Origin: Pteria penguin
Lineage: Eukaryota > Mollusca > Bivalvia > Pterioida > Pteriidae
Direction: 5' to 3'
Assembly: GCA_035048485.1 (NCBI GenBank)
Contig: CM068580.1
Location: forward strand, 61,025,983-61,089,982
DNA length: 64,000 bases
Numbering within the stretch: the stretch's first letter is position 1; each line of letters starts with the position of its first letter. A program made the translations under genes and the position numbers. Shown here in pieces: positions 10,985-21,619 of this stretch. The notes under the pieces were generated by a model that worked only from the letters and a program-made list of their open reading frames with translations, did no database searches and was not told the origin of the DNA.

Positions 10985-10990
10985 AATAAA
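10985..10990 (+). terminator. AATAAA polyadenylation signal of PIPOX
   Basis: The first AATAAA after the PIPOX stop, 111 nt downstream, in a suitably AT-rich context. Confidence 0.6.
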
Positions 10991-11987
10991 CCGCAAATAT
11001 TGTTTTGTTATTTTTATTTTTAATATTTTACTATACCTAATTCTGATATCATCTGTCTTAACCACTTTTCTGTACCTTATTGAGTCTGCGTTAAATTTGC
11101 AGTGTGGAAATAATGTGAGAATCACAGAAATGCATGTTTCTTTCGTTTTAAACATTTCGGTTCTCTCTCCGTATTTGCTTATTGTCCTTGCTTTTGTAAC
11201 AAATCGATGGATGGCTTGATATCTCATACGTCGATATTTTTTGTTTTACTATTGAAAGATACGGTAAGAAGGGCAGCCGTGGGGAAGTTATCATACGCAA
11301 GCCATCCTGATTCGATTCATCGTTATGGCACTATACATGTATCTGAAACGTTGAAAAACACCTGGATCCATGTCGCATTATATGATTAATGAATAGTTAA
11401 AAGCAACGTTAACCCATTATGAAACAATATTAGAATGTTGTTATATACCAAAAGATGTAAGTTTTGTACTGATGGAAATGATAATAGACAAATAAAAAGG
11501 TTTTGTCATCAATAGACAGTTTTCTGCTTTACACGTGAAAACAACATCTTAGGGAATACCACGGAAGTTGAATATCCACTTTCTTTAAATTTATTGCGAG
11601 AATTGTACCTAAGTCTTATTGTAACGTTGTTTCAATATTGCACGACTGTGACACATTTTAGTCTTTTGAGTGTTAGCCAGGATTCATGTGAGGTTTTATA
11701 TCATCAGTTTCTTTTTTAAGTTGGCGTTCACTCCTCCTGAACATCAGGGTTTGTCTTCCCCCACTCTTCATAAATTTTTGAACGGAACAAACGATAATGA
11801 GATTAGGTGACCATTAAGATCCCCTGTCAACTAATCACTATCTCCGCTTATAATTCAACATTGAGATTTAAGTATTTAGGCAGTATTAGACAAAACTTTA
11901 CAGTATCCAGTTGCAGCATACTCAGAAAAAAAGGAAGGACTTGCGGTAGTTATAGATATTTTCGGTGTAGGAATGAATTTTTACGCT
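10991..11987. other. Intergenic sequence, nothing recognised
   Basis: AT-rich, with only short open frames (60-87 codons) that lack recognisable motifs. Confidence 0.5.
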
Positions 11988-12020
11988 ATTGAATTTAGAC
12001 CCACCCGGTCTAAATTCAAT
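11988..12020. repeat. Perfect 13-bp hairpin
   Basis: ATTGAATTTAGAC and its exact reverse complement GTCTAAATTCAAT are separated by CCACCCG. The arm has the same 'TTGAATTTNGACC' theme as the palindrome array at 14,690-15,110. Confidence 0.9.
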
Positions 12021-12065
12021 GGGCTGTGATTCACAGATTCCACAGAATTTTATGTTGAATTGTGA

Positions 12066-12346
12066 CCCTCTATATGCAGGATGATTTATTATTTTCTTTA
12101 ATGTGTGTCCTTTGATTTTGCTGTATTTGCGGTGAGTGGGAAGGTGGGCGCCATTAAACCGTTTAACCACACAAATTGAGTGACGTTTATTACTTCAACT
12201 GACCGTCCTAAGTCAGTATCGTAACCGCAGCACAATCGAATATTTTTGTGTCGTTTTGTGATGTCGTTTTCCGTGTATATTCTACTATATCATGTTTTGT
12301 GTGCAGGTCCTTGGTGATTTGTGTCATACAGCTTTGTCAGGTGTCG
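12066..12346 (+). repeat. Copy of a 280-bp repeat (arm of the fold-back element at 15.7-16.8 kb)
   Basis: From CCTCTATATG through GCGGTGAGTGGGAAGGTGGG, TGAGTGACGTTTATTACTTC and GACCGTCCTAAGTC to CATACAGCTTTGTCAG, this matches 16,558-16,830 in direct orientation and 15,673-15,950 in inverted orientation. Confidence 0.88.
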
Positions 12347-12493
12347 CATTTTTATTGTGCAAGTAATTTTTAAATACATCCAGGAAAATTTCACTTACGA
12401 TGCCAATTTACAATGTTAATGTCTACATTTTTGAAATTTTACGCAATCGGCAAATTTTGTATCATGTGTCATCCTCTATAATAAACGGTACGC

Positions 12494-12508
12494 CAATTCC
12501 GTTTTCGA
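12494..12508 (+). repeat. Target-site duplication, left copy
   Basis: CAATTCCGTTTTCGA here is repeated exactly at 14,655-14,669. The two copies bracket the LINE insertion. Confidence 0.92.
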
Positions 12509-14654
12509 TACATTCTGTCGGGCCTTAGATGATGGTAAAGAAGTGCGAGTGGTGTTTTGTGACGTCAGTAAGGCTTTCGACAGAGTGTGGCATAGAGGCC
12601 TACTTTTTAAACTAAAACAAATAGGCATATCTTGTCCACTTCTTTCTTGGTTTGAAAGTTATCTATCGAATCGGCTCCAGAGAGTTGCATTAGAGGGGTG
12701 TGTCTCTGACTATAAGGAAATATTGGCCGGGGTACCCCAGGGGAGTATACTTGGGCCGATAATGTTCCTGATATATATATCAATGACATCATTGAAGGTA
12801 TAAATTCAAATATACGTCTTTTTGCAGATGACACATCCCTCTACCTAATCGTAGACGAGCCGCAAAGAGCAGCTGACCTTATGAACACTGATCTAGAAAA
12901 AATACATGCTTGGTCTAAAGTTTGCCTGGTAAATTTTAACCCTAACAAAACTGAGGAATTATTGCTGACCAGAAAGACTGTGTCACCCATTCATCAACCT
13001 TTGATTATGAATAATATACCTATCCAAAATGTAACTTCACATAAACACTTGGGACTTATTTTTAATAAGACATGTACTTGGCACGACCACATAAACGAAA
13101 TCACAGCCAAAGCTTGGAAACGCATAAATGTCTTTCGATCTCTTAATTTCAAACTAGACAGGAAAACCCTTGAAATCATCTACTTTTCTTTTATTCGGCC
13201 AACTTTAGAATATGCGGACACTGTTTGGGATAATTGCACCATGTACGAAAAATAAAACATCGAACAAATTCAAATCACAGCAGCCTATGTAGTCACTGGT
13301 GCGACGCGATCCTGTTCTAGTACCAAACTATTAAAGGAGACTGGGTGGGACAGCCTTGAGAAACGTAGAAATAATCATAGATTGCTTGCGTTTTATAAAA
13401 TGGTCAACAATGATGTCCCTTCCTATCTTCATTCTTTGCTTCCCCCAAGTGTTCATCAGGTTAGCCAACGCGTACTCAGAACTGGAAACGATTTTCATAT
13501 ACAAAGATGTAAAACTACTCTATATCAAAATTCTTTCATTAACAAAACAGCAACTGATTGGAATTCACTACCTGAACTGACAAGATCACTAGATTCGTTA
13601 TCATCCTTTAGAGGTTAATTAGAAAAAGACCGCATCAAAATTCCAAATTACTATTACAAAGGAGATAGATGGTGCCAAATACACCATACTCGTCTACGAT
13701 TGGGATGCAGCTCTCTAAACTCTGACTTATATAAAAACCACCTGAGAGATAATGATATTTGTATATGTGGAGGTGCAGAAACAGCCGCTCATTACTTCTA
13801 TGATTGTAAATTATATGACAACATTCGGTCATCAACTATCCATGCTATACATGTTAATACAAACATCGATATATTACTATCTGGGTGCCCTATGTATAAT
13901 AACGATGTAAACGAGGAGATATTCAAACATGTGCACAACTTCATTATAAAGAGTAAACGTTTCTAATATTACTTAGTAGATTAATACTCTATCTGCTCTG
14001 CAACCAATTTTTTTTTTCTCCATTTAGGTTAATGTACTTTATTCCATTATAAGTTCAGGACTCATATGAATATAATTGAATGTGAATATATGTATATGTG
14101 TGTATGTATACAGTGATGTGTGTATGTATGTGTAAGTGTGTGTGAATGCATGTATATGTGCATGGATGTGTACATGTATGTGTATGTGTTAGTATATGTG
14201 TTCATATGAATAATTGTTAATTTGTAGAATATATATATATATGTCTACATATAGGCCTATACATTTTTTTTTTCATATTTGTACATATGTGATGTAGCAT
14301 GCTATGTATACATGGCAAACAGACTTAATTATATCTTACAAATGTCTACATATGTACCTATGTATAACTGTTTATATACATAAATGTATTTCTGTACTGT
14401 ATTTGGAATCTGGTTTACCATCACTTTTATACTTGTATTTACTAGTGATTGCATATTTACACGTTTCTACGTGTATTTGTATCTGTATAAATAGTAATAC
14501 TTTATTCACGTCGGCCTATCATAAACGTAATTAAAATTTTGTACAAATGGAGAGAGCTTTATATAAGCTATCTGCTTGCTGCTCAATCCATAAATTGATG
14601 CATATTTATATATCTTATTAATGTATATTTTTTCACAATAAATACTGTTTAAAT
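12509..14654 (+). mobile_element. 5'-truncated LINE (CR1/jockey-like reverse transcriptase), inactivated
   Basis: The insertion begins inside the reverse-transcriptase domain just before motif A (CDVSKAFDRVWH at about 12,560-12,596). It continues through GVPQGSILGP (12,731-12,760), FADDTSLY (12,823-12,846) and the thumb/connection segment. A C-terminal cysteine/histidine cluster (CICGGAETAAHYFYDC, 13,763-13,810) is followed by a stop near 13,965. The reading frame is broken by a frameshift near 12,775 and stops near 13,252 and 13,616. An AT-rich 3' UTR with TGTATG repeats follows. A 15-bp target-site duplication brackets the copy, so the 5' truncation happened at insertion. CR1/jockey placement is tentative. 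Confidence 0.92.
14090..14190 (+). repeat. TGTATG-type simple repeat in the LINE 3' UTR
   Basis: Irregular runs of TGTATGTGTATG within the non-coding tail of the LINE. Confidence 0.8.
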
Positions 14655-14669
14655 CAATTCCGTTTTCGA
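14655..14669 (+). repeat. Target-site duplication, right copy
   Basis: Exact repeat of 12,494-12,508 (CAATTCCGTTTTCGA), immediately after the LINE 3' end (CACAATAAATACTGTTTAAAT). Confidence 0.92.
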
Positions 14670-14689
14670 CTTGTAGTACATGTATTTGA

Positions 14690-15115
14690 ATTTTAACATC
14701 TACATATAGGAAGAGTCACATTTCAACGTTAAATCCCGACACGGGTCCTAATTCAACCTTAAATGATGACCCAGAGTATATTTTCTACGCTAGATAATAA
14801 ACCAGGGTCAATGTTCAACATTAAATTATGATCCATGTCATATCTAGGTTAATATTTTTCGCAAGATTTGACGTTTTAAGTACATAATGACCTCTTAAAC
14901 AGAACAGGTAGGCAGAGTCATAATTCCACGTTGAATTATGAACCGGGTCATTTTTCAATGTTAAATAATGACCGAGGGTAATAATTCTATGTGGAATTAT
15001 GACCTGTCTGCGGATTTTTATCCGTGGAAGTTTTACTTGGTGTCAAAATTCAACAGCGTGATCAAAATTCAACGGCCAAGGCGGATCATAGTTCAAAGAA
15101 AATACCTTTGAATAA
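14690..15115. repeat. Array of degenerate short palindromes ('TCATAATTCAACGTTGAATTATGA' type)
   Basis: At least eight half-palindromes recur with alternating orientation, spaced about 20-50 bp: TCAACGTTAAATCCCGAC, TCAACCTTAAATGATGACC, TCAACATTAAATTATGATCC, CCACGTTGAATTATGAACC, TCAATGTTAAATAATGACC, TCTATGTGGAATTATGACC, CAAAATTCAACAG and CAAAATTCAACGG. No ORF is present. The array and the hairpin at 11,988 flank the LINE, so it is probably one element split by the LINE. Confidence 0.75.
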
Positions 15116-15672
15116 GGAACGTTGTCAATTTTCAAAGGGAGAAAATTTTTACATATTAAAATAGACCATATTTACTTGAGGAACAAATTTTAATATTTTA
15201 CTGGCATTGTTGTTATTCAGCAGCATATCTTGTATTGTAAAAATAACTATGATACACGTTTCAACCTTTTAGACATTTTCATCGTCATTCGCGCTTTTAT
15301 TGTATGAATAAAAGGACGGGGTAGGGGTAATTTTCAATCTGAATTGTCATTTTCCAATAGTTAAATATATATTCTGTTGTTTTGTGTCAAAAGTGTGTCC
15401 AGCTTGCATATATATTCAGACAAATGCAGTATTAATTTATAATTAGTTACCATGTGCAATTGAATTATGCAAAATATCTAAAAATGGAATGGTTTTGGAT
15501 TGGGGATAGGGGTAAAATACTTTTGCATTTTACATTTGGGATGCACTTGACTTTATATTTAAATACTGTTATGGCATTTGTCAGTGTTGGAATTTTATTT
15601 GAATACAGTAATATACATGTAGGATGAAAACTAATAATAATATGGCTATGAATTTAGATAGATTTAAATATG

Positions 15673-16842
15673 AGAGAGAAAACAGAAGAATCTGACAAAG
15701 CTGTATGACACAAATCACTAAGCACATGCACCTAAACATGATAATAGAAAAAACCACAGAAAACAACATAACAAAAATATTCGACTGTACTGCAGTTACG
15801 ATACCGACTTAGGATGGTCAATTAAAGTAATAAACGTCACTCAACTGGTATGGAACCGGTTTACGGTCGTCCACCATCCCACTCATCCTAAATGTAGCAC
15901 AGTCAAGGACATACAATTAAAAAATTATAGATAATAATCCATATAAAGAACAACGATCAAAGAACAATGATTATCGTAGAAACTGCCTTGCTAGAACTGA
16001 TGTTAGATTCAGCAAAATAAACACCTTGGATTAAGTTTTATGCAAAATAAATTATTGAAATTTAATAATTGCATTTTTATACAAAATTTGCCAAATATGT
16101 CTATCTATGGGAAGTTTTTGGATATTGTTTAAAAAAAATACAAAATAAATTGTGGTGTCTTATTATTATTTGAATCCGATGCAATGCAGTTATACAAATT
16201 TCTCCTAAACTGTTACATTTATTTCGTAGGAAGTGTCCTAAAAGGAGCATGGAGGTATTGCCTCTGTAAACGCTCTACATAGTTTCCAAATATGGATCAT
16301 TAAATGGTTTTAAAAAGCCTGATGTATATGAATTATATCCTAGAATTCTTAAGCAGACAAAAAAATACATATTCTACACGTCGGGACTCCTATTGATCAA
16401 GGATCTGAGCTCGCTTACAGACGGGCAGAACACGGTTTACTTATGTTGATGTCTCCTTATATATTTATGATAGCAACATATTATTCCATAATTGTTTCGT
16501 ATGTAATACATTTTTATGACCTTTCTCCTTGAGAAACCTTTTGATCCTTGATTCTTGTCCTCTATATGGAGGATTATTTATAAATTTTTAAATGTATATC
16601 CTTTGATTGTGCTGCTTTTGCGGTGAGTGAGAAGGTGGGAGCTCGTAAATCGGTTAACCACACCAACTGAGTGACGTTTGTTACTTCAATTGACCGTCCT
16701 AAGTCGGTATCGTAACCTCAGCACAATCGAATATTTTTGTAATGTTGTTCCGTGTATATTCTGCTGTTGTCATTTTTTGTGTGCAGGTCCTTGGTGATTT
16801 GTGTCATACAGCTTTGTCAGATGTCTTCTGTTTTCTCTTGTC
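15673..16842. mobile_element. Fold-back element with arms of about 290 bp
   Basis: The left arm (15,673-15,963) is the reverse complement, imperfectly, of the right arm (16,545-16,842). Matched landmarks include AGAAAACAGAAG, CTGACAAAGCTGTATGACAC, CGATACCGACTTAGGA, TCAATTAAAGTAATAAACGT and CCACTCA. The spacer of about 580 bp has no transposase frame. A third arm copy lies at 12,066-12,346. Long-armed fold-backs of this type are non-autonomous DNA elements. Confidence 0.82.
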
Positions 16843-16845
16843 ATA

Positions 16846-18130
16846 AATTTTGGTGATTGACAAACTTTCATAATGACGACTATAATTAAATCAAGATATG
16901 TCGCAAAATAAAGTGATTAATTTGTGTCTTATATCTAGTTTTTATTGATATATTCTTTTTTTTTATCTGAGGTACTAGTACAAGAACTGTTTAATGATAC
17001 AGCATTATCTACATTGTAAGATGAAATAATATGTGTTGTCTGTTTTCGGTTGACATGCCTTAGTATAGATTTTGCTTCATAATGATAGAAAAGTTAACCA
17101 ATCAGAAGTGGAGAGGAATACGTATTCTTTGGGTTCTTTGGGCTTCGAACGAAAATATGATCCAATTGTAACGGTAAATGAAACTGAAAGATGTTAATAA
17201 CTCAAATTCAACAGCTGATGATTATAGAATTAGAATAGAATATTACAATATAGTTGGAGATCATTATAGAGACCATGTATATTTCAATGTCTTGAATTTA
17301 TTGATAAATATATGTTTACAGTAAATTCGATATTAGGCCAGTCTTTACGTACATACGCTGAAAGCGATTTGAACCTAATACAGTATGTTGATCTTTAACA
17401 TAATAAAAATTTACATGTTAAAATTAACCTGAATGTCTAATTGAATTTTAATTTTGATTCTTTAATGAAACAGACTTTAACATAGCATAGATATTATAAC
17501 TTTAAAAGGGGACAAATACCTCAATTCCTACGAATATATGAGCAAAGTACACCTGTGTCAAGGATGATATTAACAATCCCATCGTTTTAAATTACATGTT
17601 AAAATGCCTATCAAAATCGTCGTAATACTAGCTTGTATACTTAATTAACATTTAGTAATGTTCAAGCGACGGTATACTACACAAAGAAGTTAGTAACACG
17701 TGTGGTAGGTATTAAAACTACAATAATCAGAAATCAGCTAAATATGGAGACTATTTGGGAGAGCAATTATTCAAGGATCTTTCACAATATATTAATTTGC
17801 TTAAAGATGTAAACATAAATATGCTAAAATCGAAATATTGTTAAAATTAACACAACATTTCTAATATATCATCTTATGACCATTCTGTAGTAATTTACAT
17901 TAATGTCACACTTGGGTTTTTTTTTTCACACTTTCGTATTTTACATTAACGTTACACTTATTTCCTTTGCAGTGTGGTGCTCGTAAAATAGTTATCCGCG
18001 GAGGATTTGACTTAAGTGTTATTATACCTTTTTCCTGATGCAGTGTGGCTGAGGCACTTTCTACACAGTGTTTGTTTACATTCATGTATACATACAGCGC
18101 TGAATTATATTTGTTTCGTCAGTATTTAAA
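16846..18130. other. Intergenic sequence, nothing recognised
   Basis: AT-rich sequence without sustained open frames or repeats that I can match elsewhere in the window. Confidence 0.5.
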
Positions 18131-18139
18131 GGCATTCAC

Positions 18140-18212
18140 AGCGGGTGTGGCTAGCAAATCAGGAGACGCTCACTCCTGGCCTCCCCTCTGAATTTCAGTG
18201 GTTTGTGAATGT
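18140..18212 (+). repeat. Relic of a retroelement 3' segment, copy 1
   Basis: Contains GCGGGTGTGGCTAGCAAATC, AGGAGACGCTCACTCCTGG. It matches 19,268-19,330 and 20,661-20,735 (GTGACGGG.GTTGCTAGCAA, GGCACCTGATCTCAC). These appear to be decayed copies of one dispersed element. Confidence 0.55.
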
Positions 18213-18902
18213 CCACTGTGGTACATTGATGTTAGTGTCATAGCCATGTGACACCATTTACTTTCATATTTTTAATAATACTTATTTCATTTCCATCTAC
18301 CACGTGCTCGTATGAAAGCAGATAGTTCTCATTAAGACGTCATTGAATGAGGGTACATTATGGTTAATGTATTCTTGACGAGTTTGCCATGCAACATGTT
18401 CTGTACAATTATTTGTTGAATACGAGAACTTGACATGGTTAGAATACAAAACTTTTCGCTTTCGCTGAAATATTAGCTTTAATTTTTCACAAATAAACTA
18501 AGTCGACGTAGAGTAAGTCGTATATAATGGGACACAATGGCAGAGTATCTTGTTTCTGCTATAGTTCTTTGATCAGCTTCTCTCCGACTGATTTCTGATT
18601 CTGTTATGTTTAGGTCATCTTATTTTCAGCTGTAGTATGGCTCGTCGCCTCTTTCCTAGAAGTTGTGTGGGAGTCGCCTTTGATATCATCAGATGGTTAC
18701 CAATTGTCACTGGTATTTCAACCATTCAAACCCATAATATTCTCTAATTGGTAGGTCTGAAGTGGCGATGATCTCATTGTGTGTCTTTCTGTGATTTCTG
18801 TTCTTTCAACTCTCGCATCTGCCAGAGCCAACGTGAACTTTTCTCTGTCTTTTCTCTAATTTTGTACTGCCATCCGCCTAACACGCATTCCTATATCATT
18901 AA

Positions 18903-19148
18903 ACAGTTTCCTCACCTGACTATGAAGTTTTTATATCTCAACTTATAAGGTACGCAAGAGTCTGTTCTCTATACGACGGTTTTATTCCAAGGGCCAAACG
19001 ACTAGCCACTAAGTTCCTAATGCAGGTATATGTTAAAGAACGTCTGAAATCGTCACTGAGGAAGTTCTATGGTCGCTATGGGGATCTTGTACGAAAATAT
19101 GATGTGCCTCTTTCTAGAATGATTGATAATATCCTGGAATGCGACTAA
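18903..19148 (+). pseudogene. C-terminal remnant of a retroelement reverse-transcriptase ORF
   Basis: An in-frame segment reads SPDYEVFISQLIRYARVCS, then RLATKFLMQ, then VKERLKSSLRKFYGRYGDL and PLSRMIDNIL, and ends at TAA. I recognise this as the conserved C-terminal end of a reverse-transcriptase ORF common in aquatic invertebrate genomes (non-LTR or Penelope-like; family not certain). The catalytic part is absent. The downstream repeat at 19,268 fits the 3' segment of the same element. Confidence 0.65.
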
Positions 19149-19254
19149 ATAACCTGTTCAGTGAACACCAAATATGACTTTGTATACCAGTTTTGTACTT
19201 TCGTATGTACAATTAGGAAACCAAATCTCTTGATTTGACATGATCTTTAAGAAC

Positions 19255-20260
19255 TGCTGTGACGGGCGATACATGCAAACAGGAGACGCTTACTTTCCCC
19301 GGGCACCTAGTCTCACCTCGGAATTTTTCAGTATTTCGGGGTTCACAACAGTTCCTTTTTGAAACTTACACGATTTTGTATCTGTCCTTGGACTTTGAGA
19401 ATAATTAACGGTTTGGTACTTCTTTGATATTGATTCCAAACGACATATGCCGGGAACCCTCTGCATTTCACCACTACTGGAAAATGCCATTCTCCATTTT
19501 CCATCCACTACGTTGTTGTTGCTGCGAGCTAATGGCTTTGCACTCTCTCCAGATCTCACAAACTATATAGATGTTGGCTTTTGTCGATCTCCTCTCCCGT
19601 TCCAAGGTGTTAGCTAGCGTACGTGGCACTTGATCATGTCTATATCTGTGTCTTCCTTGCTACATGGCTACCTTACAACTGCTAAGAATGTGGGCCATTG
19701 TTCCACTTTCTCCACACAACTCCATCGTCTCTGCTGTAGATGCTGGGATTCATATATACATACATACATGAACCGGTGCAGGACCCATACTGATAGATCC
19801 AGATCTGGAATTTCCCAAGTAATATAGTATTTGCGATGCCTTACATCCATTGTTTTATATGTTCATAGACATATTTCCTGTTGTAAGCATTTCCTAAGCT
19901 ATCATCAAACCACTTGCCATGGCACTTAATCGGTTCTCAATGATACTTTGCATTTCTTTATCCATTAATTAGCCTTCCCTAATCCGTCACAATGCACTAC
20001 GACGTTTTAGGTTTGAACTCCATGCCACTCTTTCGTCCAATGCCGTCAATATCCACCGAGCCTGGACATGCGTGGTTGTGGTAACTATGAGGCCAGCCAT
20101 GAATCATTTGTTTGGTCGAATAAATATCCTGGTTTTCATTCTGGGACCTCTTATATCTCACGGTCGGCTGTTCTGATCATCAGCTTCACTCCCATATTAA
20201 ATATGAGGAAATCATATGCGAGGTACAATAGACACAACGAAACACAAAAGATTGAATTAC
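19255..20260 (-). pseudogene. Minus-strand retroelement relic with a Cys/His motif
   Basis: On the minus strand around 19,665-19,725 the frame reads MELCGESGTMAHILSSCKVA, then after an in-frame TAG QGRHRYRHDQVPRTLANTL and ERERRSTKANI. This C..GT.xH.L..C layout followed by 'RYRHD.V' is a recurring C-terminal feature of reverse-transcriptase ORFs in molluscan retroelements. Decayed frames continue to about 19,290 and upstream to about 20,260. There are several stops and no catalytic motifs. Confidence 0.55.
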
Positions 20261-20655
20261 TCACTAAATCGCCACTCGTATAAAATTCCACATGAATACT
20301 CGAATTTGTTATTTAATAGATCAAAAAGTTAAATCTACTTTAAAATTTATTTAATAATTTAACATGCTGCAAAAATAATTTCGACCTTTTATCTGTTCTG
20401 AATGAAGAACAATGAGGAATTGGAACTTATGGAGATGAAAAGCTAAAAATAGCAATTATCTTATCAACAATGATCAAAACAATTGTTTTCATTCTCTAAC
20501 AATTGGCATTTACCGCTGAGGAAAATTACTTGTTTGCATTTTACCTGCCGCATGATTCTTTTTTTTTTTTTTTGTCCTAATAATGACATTTCGAAGTAAT
20601 GAATTTGGGTACTGCAAAATTAGTTTTGCAAAATTAGTTTGACTCTTTCTACTGG

Positions 20656-20745
20656 GTATATGTGACGGGTGTTGCTAGCAAGCAGGACTCGCTCTGTCTG
20701 GGCACCTGATCTCACTCCATCATGGGGGTTCATATATGCTCTTCA
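20656..20745 (+). repeat. Relic of a retroelement 3' segment, copy 3
   Basis: GTGACGGGTGTTGCTAGCAA, then GGGCACCTGATCTCACTCC and GGGGGTTCATAT, sharing layout with 18,140 and 19,258. Confidence 0.55.
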
Positions 20746-20964
20746 AGTAGAAATTTTTTGATGTTTTCTATTTGGTTTTCATTCTCACTGATTTTTTTTT
20801 ATGTTCTTTGGATTCAGGATTTTCGGACATATGGTTTGTATTTATATATATCCATCATCTTTACATTGATATAAGTGGAATCACTAACCGAATAATCTTT
20901 TTTAACTGTATATGGTAAGTTTCTTTATATACTGTTTTCTGGGTAAAAGTAGAAGTAAAGATCA

Positions 20965-21202
20965 GGGGTCAGTTGCTCGAAATTTTATCCACTGGTTAAT
21001 CTACCCGTTGGTTAAAGTTTGAGAGACAATTACTTCAATTTACGAGATTTCTGTATAAAAAATCTAAATTACTTTACAAAACTCGTTTCATATGCTACAA
21101 AGCAGTACACAAACTATGATTTAATGTCTTCTGATATCAAAGATATAGTCAGGTTAAATTTAACCATTGGTTAATTTAACCAGTGGTTAAAGTTTCGACC
21201 CC
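20965..21202. mobile_element. 238-bp MITE with inverted ends
   Basis: The left end GGGGTC...GAAATTTTATCCACTGGTTAA is mirrored by the right end TTAACCAGTGGTTAAAGTTTCGACCCC. Both ends hold two tandem copies of the submotif CCA(C/T)TGGTTAA. No coding capacity. Confidence 0.75.
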
Positions 21203-21283
21203 AGATGATCAGAGTGATGTGGAAGGTCTTCTTAAGTAGTGTTGATCTGGAAGGTCTTTTAAAAAGTAGTGTTGTTGTCTTTG

Positions 21284-21284
<1 letters not shown>

Positions 21285-21314
<30 letters not shown>

Positions 21315-21376
21315 GGTTTAATAGACTTATTTCCATGTGATTTCCTTGATTTTTTTTTTTTTTTTTTTTTTTTTTT
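21285..21376 (+). repeat. Two long T runs
   Basis: Two runs of about 27-28 T flank a short unique segment (GGTTTAATAGACTTATTTCC). They may be the A-tails of minus-strand retroposons or an assembly-sensitive homopolymer. Confidence 0.8.
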
Positions 21377-21619
21377 GTATTTCGTTATATTTTGGGGTAA
21401 GAAATGTAAAATATGGTGGTTTTTTTAACCTGTTCTCGGTCTATTACCGTTTGATAAAACCCAACATTGCAGGTATCTTCAACGTAACGGATACATATAG
21501 ATTCGTCTTTTACAGACCGTTACCATTCGGATTTCTTTTAAATCCAGAAATCTTTTCGATCGATATTGCGTTTGAAGATATGTGCTTGGTTGCTACAACT
21601 ATCAAAGCGTATTGTTGAC

